A stretch of DNA of 64,000 nucleotides, taken from assembly GCA_905250025.1 (NCBI GenBank), contig CAJNOJ010000115.1, positions 124,001 to 188,000 of the forward strand, read 5' to 3'. The notes beneath the pieces are model-generated. The model was not told where the DNA came from, did not search any database, and saw only the letters and a list, made by a program, of their open reading frames with translations. Made by a program: the position numbers and the translations under genes. The DNA comes from Adineta ricciae. Lineage: Eukaryota; Rotifera; Eurotatoria; Adinetida; Adinetidae. The stretch's first letter is position 1; every line of letters begins with the position of its first letter. Positions 1 to 15,000 of the stretch are shown piece by piece.

Positions 1-3000
1 CTGGAGATCGGAAGTGCTATCAAATCAGCTCCGATTTCATATCGATAATTAACCATTAACAGTCCATTGTTTGAACTCTTGAAGTACGCCCAGAAGCGCA
101 TTGTACATCCTTGTTCACGTGAAGGTGCCATGTAAGTTGATATCGATGCAAATGTATCACGTGGAGTAGTAGCATTTAATCGTAACGCATAGAAGTGTCC
201 CTGAAAAATAGTTAATGCACATGATGATCGGTCATACGGTAAAATCAATGAGTTTCCATTGAACTTACATTACTACTTCGTGTTGAATGATCGTAAGGTG
301 GTCTGTGGTGGAACGGTAATGCATTCGCGCGGTATCTTTCCCATTTTAATTCACTGCCAGATGTTGGTTCCCATAAACATGAATCCTGTTCAAAATCACA
401 TCTAATTATGAAAGAAAACCAATGGTTTCTTTTTTGTCTTGAAAATAACATTCATTTTCTTCTTACCGATGATAGTCGTAGCAAACAACTTCTTCTTCAT
501 CACTTCCATCACAACAATCGAGTTCGTAATCGCATTTACTTGCTTGTGGGATACAGTGCTTGCTTGCACACATGAATTGATTTGTATCACCGGCTGGACA
601 CGTTGGTGGTAGAAGTGCTGGCGCTTCGTAACATTGTTCAAATCGGAAGTCATCCAAAGCGATATCGCCTGTAAACGATGTGCCGCGTATACCTTCGACA
701 ACAATATTGAATTGTGATACACATGTTGGAAGATAAGCCGTTCCCAATAGCCAGTCTGTTCCTTGATTTCCTTGTAATGACCATACTAATGTGTCAATAC
801 CACCTGCACGTACAAAAATATTCAATGTGTTGATTGTTTGACCGTACATATGATACCTAAAGAGAAGAGTAAAATTTGTTTTCATAGAGAAAAAGGAACT
901 TTTGCTTATTTTACCAGAATGTGAACATGCAAGTTTTCGATGATTTACGATAGAGTGGACTGATCAAACGTGCTTTATCGCCGTTGACGCCATCACTTGT
1001 TTCCAAATAGATGTATGTGCCATTAACACTATGCGTCGTATGATCTATTTAGAGTAAAAGAAGATAGCATTTTTTGAAACTTATTCTTGAAGAAACTTTA
1101 CCAAAACTTGGACCTGTATTCGCAGATGATGTGTCTGAATTACCAAAGCTCCATTTCAGTTTTTGTTTTGTATCATGTGCCCATTGGCAGAGTGTTTTTT
1201 GCTCGAAAGTGCATGCTATTGGACAAGATAATTCGTCAGTCTTGTCATTACATTCGATTTTAAAGTTGCAAAATTGTTCTCGTGGTATGCATTGCGTCTT
1301 ATCTGTCAGACAGTATGCATGTGTGGCATTACAGCCTGGCATCGGCGTCGTTGAATAAATAAATGGTGGTAGTGTTTGTGTCGATAGTACTGCACAGCCT
1401 GGTGTAAAGCTTATGTCATCAATACCAATATCACCTGAAAATGTACAAATTGAAATGTGAATGGCGAAACGTTGAAAATAAATATTTGGCTACAATACCT
1501 TCATAACCTTGACCACGAACACCTTCGATGACAACTTGAAACGGATCAGTCGATTGGAGTGTTACTTTACGACGGAGCCACACATCGCCTCGATTACCTT
1601 TCTGACTCCAAAGCAGATTCAGTGGACCACCGACATAAGTGCGTGTGTAGATGTTCAATGCTCCAATGTCATAACCGTACATGTGGTACCAGAATCGAAA
1701 TTCACATTTGCCCGATGTTGATGGAGAAAATACTGTACTGACAACACGTGCTGTGTCGTTTACTTTACGAGATGTACTTGCTTCGAAGTACAGCAGATGT
1801 CCTTTGTTTGTGCCTATAGAATAATGGCGAGTAAAAAACTTCTAAATATGATCTTTGATCTCACCTAGTGTATGATCACGATCAGGTCCGTATAATTGCC
1901 AGAAATCATCATACCAATTGTTGTTATTAATTTGTTCACCGCGTACACGTTGCCAGCGAAAATCGGCATCTGGATCATGTGACCATGAACAGAGTGGCTG
2001 AGCGTTATTTTCGAAGTCACACATTTCGACGTAAGCGTCACAAACGTTCTCATCGCTCTTATCACCGCAGTCATCATTATAATCACATAACTAATAGAAA
2101 GACAAAGATATTGATTGAAAAGACGGGAGAAAAGATTAATATTCTTACGGAATCTTGATGAATACAGTTTCCATTTGAACAATTGTATGGATCAGTGTAA
2201 CCTTCGCAATGACCTTGTTTTTGTATAGCACAATCTTCGAATTTAAAGTCATCGATTGAAATATCAGATGATATTGTTGATCCAACATGTGTTGACGAAA
2301 AGACCAATCGAAAACCTGAATATCTTCGTCCTATGCTCACTGTAGTTACTGTCCAATTTCGGCCGACTGTTCGTGGATCTGTCCAGAGTCTTGTTTGATA
2401 GTTCGAGTCATCTTGCAAATGAAGTGTCAATGTGCCAGTGGTATCCCGAAAGCGATATACACCGAATGAAATATGACATGAAGCAGCTGCTATTGCAATA
2501 CGTTCCGATATTAATCGACTATTACCAGCAAATGTACCAGCGCCTCCGGCAACTGTCATAACAAAACCACTTGTCTTGTCTAAAGAGAAAACACATAGAT
2601 CCAATGTAATTTTTCAAAGAGAAATAAATTTACTTGTTGTTAAATCACCAGGCATAGATGTGATCGATGACGCATTACGTCGCGCCCAAAGATAATATCC
2701 TACACTGTCGTCTTGCCAACCGCATGTAGATGTTTCAAAATCGCAAGTACCACAATTTAATTCATCTTCGCCTTGTGGACAGTCCGGTGCAAAGTTGCAG
2801 CGCTAAAAGATATTGACCTCGTTCATATATTCTCCTTTTAATTTAATAAAAAGTCTATTTTCTACCTTATCTTTTCCAACGCATGTTCCATCGTTGCACG
2901 AATATGTACATGGTGATCGAGTAGTTGTCATGGATGGTAATGTTGTTCCGTAGGGTAAATAACCGTTCGAATTGTTACATTGTGGCGAAAATGAGATGTC

Positions 3001-6000
3001 ATCGATAGCGATGTAACCACCACCACCAAGACTTCGTACTTCGATAAGCAATTCAGATAGTGTTCCTGCTGCAATCGGTACTTCTTGTCTTTCCCAATGA
3101 TGGCCAACTACTTTTGATGTTGACCAAAGGTATGTTGTTGGTCCTGATGATTGATTTCGAGTCATAAAATTTAATTCGCCTGCGCTCGATGCACTGTTCA
3201 TATAGTAGTAAAATCGTACTTTACAGCCTTTTGTTGGCACCAATCGAGATGATATCAATCGACCAGAGCGACCTGCATCCTGACCCATAGTATTAGCATA
3301 AATGAATGAGCCAGCGATATTGTTTAATGTGTGATCTCTTTCAGGTGCGTAATCATCTACTATTTGGAAAGCGCGTGCACGTTGGAATTGAATAGGAGCA
3401 TTATATTCATTTCTGAAGCTGCATAGATCGGTTTCAAAGTCACAGCTAAAATAAAGACATAAGTACATTCAATGACAAGTATTTTCTATCAATATATTCA
3501 TATTTACCCAGATATAACGTCAGATCGTTTACAAAGTACTTTATCTTCATCGCTCGTGTCGCCGCAATCATCGGTATAATCACACACACGATTTTGATCG
3601 ATGCATCCACCGCGTTTACATTGAAATTGTGTGCTATCGCATGTTGTTGTTTCATTGCTAATCACTGGTAAATTACAACCGTTCCATTCGATGTCATCGA
3701 TCGTAATGTCAGCTAATGTTGTTGCTGTTTTTCGTGCATCAAAACGAATACGGAATGGGCGATATAGGCGTCCGATTTTGACGACACCCTTATGCCAACG
3801 ATCACCTTGATTACCTTCGATTGACCATATACGACTTTTTTCTGAGCCTTCAATAAGTAGAACTTCGAGACGGCCGACATTGACTCCTGACATATGGTAG
3901 TAGAAGACGACTTCACATGTCGAAGATGATTGTTGAAGTAGTGGTGAAAGTAAATGTGCTTGATCATCGATCGTGCCATTATTCGTTGACACAATCATAT
4001 AATAACCATTGGATGAGAATGTTGTATGATCAATAGGTGGACTTGAGCTTGTACCAGGTGCTGAAACGCCAGCTCGTTGTCGTCGCCATTTGTATAGGCC
4101 TGCTGATGGATCCGTGTATTTACATTGATCACGTTCAAATGTACAATCATAACCACATGCGCTTTCATCGGCATTATTTAGACAATCTTTGTTAAAATCA
4201 CATACTTGACTTGATGGTATGCATTGCTGTTTGCCAGTAAGCGTATCGCATTGTATCGCGCAGTTGGTTGGTAGCGGTGGACATGCTCCGTAGATAAGTT
4301 CGAAATCATCGAGCATTAAACGGCCAACACCATTGATGCTTGTAGCTTCAAATAATAAACGGTAGATCTTCGTTGTTTGATTCGTTAATGGATTTAATGC
4401 AATTTGATTGACTGTCCATTCATTTTTAAACGCATCGTTTTCATGTTTAGCTAATTGTATACGTGCTGTTAAATTAGCGAATGATTGTCGATAGATTGTT
4501 AAAGAACCTTGGCCATCTCCGAAACGTCTGTAATAGTATTGAAAGCAGTATTGAGCTGTATTATCCAGGTGAGCTGATAACAGCAGAGCACGACTTGATG
4601 GTGGTGTAGTTGCAGTCATCTCAAATGCCAAATATGTTCCGTACACAGTTCCAATAGTATTATCGCCTGGTTCGCCACGCATTCGTATCCAATCTATTTG
4701 TTTTTCGACTTCAGCATTTTTGTACGTACACATGTCTTGTTCGAAATCGCAATTACCAAGTTCTGGACAAGCGCGTTCTTTCAATCGCACATCATCGATC
4801 GCAATGTCCTACGCAACACAGATATTTGTGCTTTAAGAAAGTCTAGCAGATCATAACACTTACTCCTTCGAAACTTTTGCCAGCAATACCTTCGAAAATA
4901 ATATTGAATGGTTTGTTTGCGACGAGATTGATTTCTGCTACATGCCATTCGTTAAAGAAATCTCCTGTTGCACTGAAAATCTTCGTCGGAAGAAGTGAAC
5001 CGCCCACATCACGTTTGTAAACATTCAATGTATCGACATCAGCACCTAGTTGATGGTAGTAAAATTGTAAACAATTGTATTCTTTCGATTCAGGGAATGC
5101 CGGAGTAATTAAACGAGCAATGTCACCAGGTTTACGTGGATAACTTGTTTCGATATACATATAATAACCTAAATATGCATATACGAATCAACTTTCACAT
5201 TCGTTTTTTCTTCTTTCTTTACCTTCTGCTGTAAATGTTGTATGATCGTATGGTGGGCCAGTGTACCAACTCTCTGTTTTTCCTTTATGACGAGTCCAGT
5301 TGAAATTACCTGATGAATCATGACTGTAACCACATAGATCTTGTGATTCGAAATCACAGAATCGTTGCACTGGACAAGAACCTAGAGAATGTGACAAATA
5401 ATTACGTATGAGTTTCTTCTTCTTATTTCAGATTGATCTATTTTACCTTCGTTTGTTGTGATATCATCGACAGCAATATTATCTGAATCTGCGACGACTA
5501 AACCGACGATAGCTTCAAGCATAAACTGATAATTGCCAGCTGTTTCTCGATAAATAATAGCTTCACGCCAGTCGATATCAAGATTTGGACGTAAACTGTA
5601 GACTAACGTTGAATTGACTTCATTCGATGCTTTTTGCAAAAGATTCAATCTTCCTGTTCGCGAACCATAAGCACGATACCAGAATCGGAAGCATATGCCA
5701 CGAGCTGGTACAGTTGTCATCACACTTATCAAACGAGCTGTTTGATTGCTCTTCATATCCGATGTATCAATATACCAACCATCTTGTGTTTGAAGTGTAT
5801 GATCTACAATGAAAATAGTGCAGTGTTCAGACAAGCAATTGAACTTTTTTGTATTACCATAGTGAGGACCAGTATGAAAACCATTTGGTTGACCTTGATG
5901 TCGTGACCATTGACCAGATGCTGTAAAGTCATGTGTCCATTTGCATGTATCATTTTCGAAATTGCATGACAACGGTGTGTGTCCGCCGAGTGTTGTCATA

Positions 6001-9000
6001 GGAGTTGTAGTTGTCGTAGTGGTTGGAATTGTACAATGTGAACCGGTTATTACAAGAAGATCATCGAGAGCTATATCTCCTTGAAAATTGCCACCATGAA
6101 CACCTTTGAGAGAAGAGAAAAACAGCGGTTCAGTTGCTGAACAAATCAAGATGAATGAAATTACCTTCCATGATGAAATAAAACTCTGCTGCCATATTAA
6201 CATTAGCTGCTCCCATTCGCCAAGCATCACCGTGATTTCCATTCAAACTAATAGGAGAATATGGCGTAAATACGAAACCAGAATCGATTTGCTCTTACCT
6301 CCATTCAAGTTGTGGCTGTGAATTTCCAATACGTGAGTAAACATTCAACGTACCAATGTCTGGACCGTACATATGATACCAAAATACTAGACAATGTGGA
6401 CCAGCATCATAGTGTTCCGAGATGAGCCATGCTTTTGAATCGTTGTTGAATAATTCACTTGCTTCGATATAGATATACATTCCTTGCGGTGTTCCGAATG
6501 TATGATCAACGCTTGGGCCTGTTCCATAACTTGGTGTTTCACCAGCGTTACGTAACCAATCGAAATCATCAACAACACCATTCTGTCCATTGACCCAAGA
6601 ACAGTAATCTTCTTGGAACGTACATACTTCGAAACCAGCACATTCACCTTCATCGTTCGATATATCGTCGATTGCAAGATCTAGAACAGTCATAAACACA
6701 TAAATTGAGAAGCTTATTTCCGAAATTCGTACCTCCAGTTGGTTTGGCACCAACAATACCAGCAATAAGAATTTTGTATGTGCTCATACCAAGTAACGGT
6801 GGAATGTTAACACGTGCTTGTCGCCAAATATTATCTACATCATTTAGAAATATAGATAAACTTCTTGCTGAAAAACAACAACAGTTCTGATAATTACCTT
6901 GATCGTTTGTACGTGTCCATAAAGTTTTCGCTCGGCCAATTTCCGGTTTTTGTTGAATTTGTAATGTACCTTGACCAGCTCCGAACAGGTGATACCATAA
7001 ACGTAAACATCTTGGTTGACTTCCTTTATAACTTGGTGACATAAGAATAGCTGTATCACCTTGTAAACGCCCAGTTGGATTGATATACATAAAATGTCCG
7101 ACTGCTGATGAGAATGTGTGATCTAAGTATTTTCAAAGAACGAAACACTCAATAGATCAGTTTTCTTCGATATTTGTTCATAGAATACATACCGACAGTA
7201 GGTGTACCACTTGGTGTTGAACCATTTCGTCCGCGAGTCCAGTTAAAGTCGCCTTCATTATCATGTTCCCAACCTGGACATAATCCATGTTCGAATGTAC
7301 ATTCACTTGGTGCTGGGCATTGACCAACATTGAGTTCGATATCGTCGAGAGCTATATCACCTTCCCAGCTTTTTCCGACTGAAATAAATTAGAAAAGAAA
7401 AAAATGTGTATGCCTTCAAAGTTAACACGAATTCTAATTTCAGATGTATTTACCAATGCCTTCGAATATAATTTGATAGGATTCTGTACTGGCATAATCA
7501 ATTTGGCCTCGTCGCCAAACGTTTCCTTGTGCTCCGGTACGTGTAAAGATCGTTAGATTAGAATCAGGTGTGTGTATCATGACGTTCAACGTACGTATAT
7601 CAGCTCCGAACCTGTCGTGATTTGAAAAGAGAAGCAGATCATAATTCGCAATGTTATGTTTTTTTTCTAGCTTACATGTGATAATAGAAAACAAGACAAT
7701 TTGCTGTGGTCGGTGGTATCAATGGACTTCGAAGCCAAGCTCGATCGCCAGGTTTTTGTGGAGAGCTAGATTCAATATAAACGTAGTATCCTTTACCAGT
7801 TGTATGATCGCCAGGTGGTCCAGTTGCAGATGACGATGTATGAGAAGAATGTCGTGTCCATTCGAAATCAGCTAAGCCTTTTGTTTCCCATGAACAGAGA
7901 TCTGTTTCGAAATCGCAATCGAGTACATGCCGTGAACGATTTGCACTACATTCTGAAAATGAGATATCATCAATCGCAACGTCGTCTGTCCAAAGGCCGA
8001 AGAAGCTGAGGTTTGGTTCTAGTTCGAAGAATATTCTCCAGCCAGCGGGGTTTGCTCCAACATTAACTGTAGCTCGATTCCAACGTTTTGCGACTGCACT
8101 TGATTGACTCCAAAGAGCGCTTCTGTTCGACGACGAAAAAACTTCTAATGTACCAGTATTATCTCCAACAAGCCAGTAATAAAACACCAATTGACATTCA
8201 GGACTTGATGCTGGTAGAGCTGGACTACGCAATTCAGCGATATCAGTGAAATCACCCAGGTCACCGGCGACATGCATGTACCTAATTGAAGAGAAAAGGG
8301 CGAAAACTATTATTTCAGAAAAATGCAACATTTCTCGATCATCGTACCATCCATCTGCGTTGTTTAGAGTGTGATCGTAAGCGGGTGCCTTTGGTGAAAT
8401 TAAAACAGCTTTGCTTGCTTGAATACGAGACCATGTGTAATAAGTCCATGAGACATCTTCCCAGCCGCAATCGTCTGTAATGTACGAGAAAGAAAAACGA
8501 TTGGTTAGAGAGATATTTTGTACATATTAACTAACCTTTTTCGAAATTACATGGACCACAACCAGCCTATAGAAAGGAGATAGCAATATTAGAATCAAAA
8601 TAGAAAGAGAAAGAGAACTGTCCATACTTCGTCTGATGCATCAGGACAATCAGCAGTAAAATCACAGATCTAATCGAAATTATATTATATGTGGATGCGC
8701 AGAGATACGTGAAGGAATTCTTTACTTTGTCTTTGTCAATACAGATGTCAGATCCAGCACAATGTACTTGATCTGGTACTGGACATGGTTTTGGTGCAAT
8801 TGTTGTTGTAATTACTGTTGTAGGTAATTCTGATTGTGAATAAGAATCGCATTCAGGTGAAAAGATTGTATCGTCAAGACCAATATCGCTCAAGAAACCC
8901 TTTCCGATGACACCTTCGACTAAAACTTGAAATGGTGTAGTGTATGGTAATTTCAGTTCATGTCGAATCCATGCGTTGCCTCGTTCACCTAGAAATCAGA

Positions 9001-12000
9001 ACAATATCGTACACCATGCTGCAATGTGAGAGCAATTGAGTTTTCAGTGATATCTACCTGATATACCAAAGACTTTCTCGAGGGGACCGTTTGAAAAGTA
9101 TCGGACGTAGATATTTAATTCACCCATATCGGATCCATACATGTGATAGTAGAATACTAGACGACAGCTGTTTGTTTTTGGTTCAAAGGATCGACTAATC
9201 AAACGAGCTTTGTCTCCGACTATTTGTGGATAGGATGCTTCTATTAGAGCATATTGACCTGTTGAATAGCCAGTTGTATGATCGCGATTTGGCTAGAAAA
9301 AAAATAACAATGCCACAATGTATGATAAGTTACAATATAGAGGAAGGAAATGGGACATACTCCTGTATCATCAGATGGCGATGCGCCTTTGACTAATTCC
9401 CATTTGAAGTTGGATGTGTTATCGTGTGTCCAGTCGCAGAATGATGTGTCGAATGTACATGTTCGGTATCCTGAACATAGACGAGTTGATTCATCCGAAT
9501 GATCTCCACAATCATCAGTCATATCGCAAATACGAGCTGTTGGAATACATGAGCCACGTGAACAGTAGAACTGATTAGCTGCTTGACATTTTGTTATATT
9601 AACAATCGGTGGTAAGTGACAGTGAAGTATCTTTGTATCATCGAAAGCAACCCATCCATAATTTGAAGTACGTCCTGATTCCATTGCTATTTGGAATGGT
9701 ACATCGACGCGACCAATTTCTATGTTTACTTTTGTCCAATTTGTCATTGATTTATAGTGAAAACGTTGTAATGTTGCTCGTTCGATTTGATTGCCAGTTA
9801 GTAATTTAACAGACAATTGATTTGATGAAGTACCTGTCAGATAAACCCAGAATTCTAAGAGACATGTTGTGCTTGCTTCACGAAGAACTGGCGTGACAAA
9901 ACGTGCTGGTGCATTTGGAGTCGTACCATTGCCTTGCGTTAGATAGATATAATTACCATTCGGTTGGTATGTTGTATGATCGAATGGTGGACCTTGACCT
10001 GCCCCTATTAGCGTGTCATTTGAACCACGCTCCCATCGGATGGTGCCTTTACTAATATCACTCCAGCCACATAGTGAATTTGATGTTCCATCGAATGTGC
10101 AATTACCGCATGATCGTTCATCGTCACCACCTTTACAATCGACAACAAAATCGCACACCTAGAGAGATATTATATTGTGTTTTATAGTTGATCATCTATA
10201 AATCAAATTTACCTTTGTTTTTGGAATAAGTGTACCGTCGAGACATTTGTACATATTTTGAGGTGGTGTACTTGATTGACATGTTCCAGATCGAACGCTC
10301 AAATCATCGATAGCCAAATCTGAAAAAGAACGAAATCAATATCTAGTTCGTAGGTTTCTCTAATTCATACCGCCAGTCTTTGAACCGACAACACCTTCAT
10401 AGACGATGGTAAACATGTTTGTTCCATTAACTGTCATATTCGGTCGAACATTAACTTCTTGTAATACCCAGAATGATCCATGAATTGTATCCGTTGACCA
10501 GATTTTATTGTAGAAATCTGAACGTGGATCGCGTATGTAAACATTTAATTCAGCACCAACGGTATTGTTCATGTAGTACCAGAATGATATACAGTTGATA
10601 CCAACTGGAATAAGTTCAGATTCAATTCGAGCCTTTTTACCTTGTGTTGATTGTCGACGTTCGATCCAAAGATAGAATCCTACACACGATAGGCAATCAA
10701 AAGTTTAGGGTAAAGAAAAGTTGAATCATCATACCTGCACGACTATTTGTGGTGTGATCAAATTGTGGTGCGCTAAATATTTCAATGTTGTATGATGTTC
10801 GTTTCCAATCAAAGTCGGCTTTCATCAATTGATAACCGCAGATACCTTGTTCGAAATCACACGAACCCAATAGATCGCATGCACCAGATCGTATGCTAAC
10901 ATCGTCGAGCGCTATCGAATCTAATACACCATTTGTGTGGTTCAAAAGACCTTCGAAAATAATGTGATATGATGCACCACTTCGTACAGTTGTTTGAGCT
11001 AATTTCCATTGTGAGCCTTGAGTACCATGAATCGTATAAAGAACATTCGGATTCAAGGAGCCAAATGCTGTTGTTCGTACACGTAATGTTGCTGTATTTT
11101 CCAATACCATGTACCATCGTATACATGAACCACTTGTGTCTGGATACAATGGCGTCACAAGACGACTCGATGAAACGCGTGCTGTATCATTTCCTCTCAA
11201 GAACATGAAGTGTCCATGTGATGAACCGTAGCTGGCATCGATAGTTGGAATAAGCGGGTCTGTTCCTGCTTGATATCGTACCCAGTCGATAGTATTTGTT
11301 GGCTCGTTGGCGTAACCACATAGATCGCTGCTTTCGAAATCGCACACAGCTAGACAGAATCATGTTGAATATATAGAAATACATCGAAATAGGTGCTAGT
11401 TACATGATAGTGGACATGGTCCAACGTTGACGGCAAGATCGTCGACACTGATGTCACCGAGATAACCTTTGCCAACGATGCCTTCCAAAACTAATTGGTA
11501 TGGTTGACCGACAGTTTGTTCAACATTGCCGAGCAATTGAATTCGACCCAAATACCATTGATTACCCTGCGAAGAATAAAATAATAAAGTTAAAAGTAGA
11601 TCCGTTTTTTTAGTGATCTTCATACTTGATTGCCTTCTTTTTGCCATAGTGCTTTGCCAAGATTTCCGTCTGTGAAACGAAGAAGAAGAAAAAGAGACAT
11701 AGGATATTGTGAAATGGATACAGAAATCATTTTAACATACTGATGCGAGAATAAATATTCAATCGATAGACATCAGATCCGAACATGTGATAATAAAATC
11801 GGAAACATTGTTGTTCGGTTGACGCAATCAAATCAGGACTGATTAATCGAGCCGTATCGTTGGGTTTCGCTGGCGAACTTGATTCAATATAAATGAAGTG
11901 GCCTTGATTCGAGCCTGTAGTATGATCACCATCTGGTCCGGTATCAAAACTTGAAGTTGAGCCTTTTCGTACAATCCATTTGAATGGTAACGTATCATCG

Positions 12001-15000
12001 TGTTTCCAATTACAAGTACAATTGCATTCGAAATCACAATCGTAGATCGTTGGTGCTAATTAAACATGAATGCTATACAAAATATGCTCCGTCGAATGAA
12101 AGATGATACTTACGATAAGTAACTGGTGCAGTTGGTGTGCCTGTAGTGGTTGTAGTATCTATGGATGTACATGTTGCACCTGGTGACCAAGTAATGTCAT
12201 CGATAGCAATATCACCTAAGCAGAAACCAATGATTACAGTTTTTAGAATTTAATTACGATTATTTCATTTGTTTTTTACCTTGAAAGCTGTTTCCTGCAA
12301 TACCTTCAACAATGATTCGAACTGATTCTCTGTTTTGTAAGTTAACCGCAAGGTCAGTGGTCAATTGTTTCCATAGATTTCCTTGTTCACCGGTAATTCG
12401 ATTGACTTCTGTTTTTGGATTGGATTTAGTACTTGTGTAAATAACTAATGCGCCTATATCTTCGCCATGCATGTGATACCAAAGTGAAAAGCAACCTTGT
12501 CCAGTCACAAGTTGTTCACTGATGATTCGTGCTGTATCATTGATTTTGGTCGGTGATGAAGTTTCAATATAGACATAGTGTCCTTGAGGTGAATTCGTTG
12601 TATGATCTAATTGATAGGAAGGAAAAAGCATGTAGTGATGTTCATCACTTCTTTAGGTTATATGTTAATCCTTACCGACAGTTGGTCCAGTACCGAATGA
12701 ATCTGTAGCACCGGATTGTAATAACCAATCAAACGTATCATCTTTCATTTGTGTCCAACTACAGATATCTGGGCCTTCAAAGTCACAGTTGATAGGTGGT
12801 GGACAGTAACCAAGTGTTAGCAGGACATCGTCAACACCGATGACTACTTCAGCACTTGATTTTGATGCTTGGAAGAGGTAAAAGAATGGGTTCTGAAGAC
12901 CATTGACAGCAACTTGACTGTAACGCCAGACATTTTCATACAAATTATTTGACCAAAGTTCGGCTTCCGTGGATGTCGGGCTATTCTGTTTAGCTACAGT
13001 TAATTTACCTGTTGTTCCGTCCGGTCCATTGACAAAATACCAAAATCTCAAACATTCATCTCCAGCGTACGGATATTGTTTACTACGAAGTCTACAGAAA
13101 TATAACGTTGAAATAAATGTTTTGTCTGCTTCTACTTAATGAATCTCACTTAGCATTGTCTTGAGTTGCCATTGCAAAATAACCTAAGGATGTTGACGAG
13201 GTATGATCTTCGTTGATGAAATTCGATATATTGGTTGCTTGTTGTTGTATCCAACTACCCTGAGGATTTGGTTGAAAATCGCATAGGCCAAGTTCGAAAT
13301 CACATGTACGAGTTGCTGGACATTCCGATGAACTGAGAAATATATCATCAAGTGCGATATCGCCGAGAAAACCTTTTCCAATAACGCCTTCGAATGCAAC
13401 ACGCCAACCGTACATACCAGTTGAATTAAGATTGTTTAATGTTTGTGTTGCACGACGCCATACATTACCTTGCGTACTAGATTTTGACCAAATAAGTTTC
13501 GAAGAAACACTTGATGAACCGGTCGGTAAAGTTTGTACATAAACATTTAATGTACCAATATCAGCCCCAAACATATGATACCTAAGGAAAAGCGGTATAT
13601 GTATGTATGTCAGTGAATGTCTCCGAGAGATCTGTGTGCATTTACCAGAATGTTAAACACTGAGGAGTGGATGATGGATATTGATAGCCAGAGAGGATTC
13701 GAGCACGATCGTTTGGTACTCTAATATGAATAACAGATAAGAAAACGAATGTCGGTAACTTATTTACCTAGGATAGGATGCTTCGATGAACAGATAATAA
13801 CCAGATCCAGTTGTATGGTCTATTTGAACACAGAGACCATAGTTCATGAGAGAAGAAGAAAATTTTCAATAGATTTCAAACATACCGAAGCCAGGTCCAG
13901 TGTTTGATGTGGATGTTGCTGTATTCGTGCGTTCCCATTCAAAATCTGCTCTTGGATCGTGGAAGAAGTTGCACCAACCATTTTCAAATGTGCAATCAAT
14001 TGGTAAGCTATCAATTTGATAATAAGAAATGAAATCATACTGATTAAACAAGAAGAAATCAGTTCATACCCAAGTGCTGGCGGTGCTGCTACATCACAGC
14101 TGTAAAAGTCAACGTCATCAATAGCAACTGCGTTTTCAGCAGAAGGTGTTCCATCAATTTCTGAAAATAAAATATGTTTCGTATAATTTTTCTGTCGATA
14201 TTCAAAATCGAATTTTATACCGATTACAATGCGTTCCGATCTTTCACCAATGTCAATAACGGCTTGCTTCCATTGTGCTCCAGTTGGTTCGTCAATTCGC
14301 TGAATAAATTGAAACAGTATAAAGTTATCCGATTCTCGTCGAAAATAGATCGAAATTCGACTACTACTCTGGCTCTTATCAATGTCTAGATAGTACCAAA
14401 ATCTCAACTGACATTCAGTTGCAGTAGGACCAATAGTTGGTGTACGCATTGATGCAAATGAAAAACTGTCACTGTCTGGCACACTCATGTAAAATCCGCT
14501 GCCTGTTGTATGATCACCAGGTGGTCCAAGGTATGTATTTCCTGTTGTTAGTTTCCACTTGGTATCTCCAAATGAATAATCTTTCCAACCGCATGTCGTT
14601 CCATTATTGGCGTCAAACGTACATGCACCACATTCTGCTTCATCGCTACCTCCGGGTTGTGGACAATCGACTTTAAAGTCACATACTTTAGCTTTGTCGA
14701 TACATTGGCCGTTTTCGATACACATAAATTGATTCATAGCTGCACATGGATTCGGTGTTGTCGTATCGGGTACGGGTGTTGCTACGGTAGCTAATTCGAT
14801 GTTTGCCAAGACGCAACCAGGTGTAAATGATGTGTCATCAATAGCTATGTCACCGGCATAACCATCACCGGCAACTGCTTCGAGAACAATTTGGAATGGT
14901 TGACCGATTATTAGTGAAAGATCAGTTCGACTCCAGTAATCGCCGACTTCACCTACTCTCGACCAAATCTTGTTCATTGCACCACCATAATTTGTTCGAG

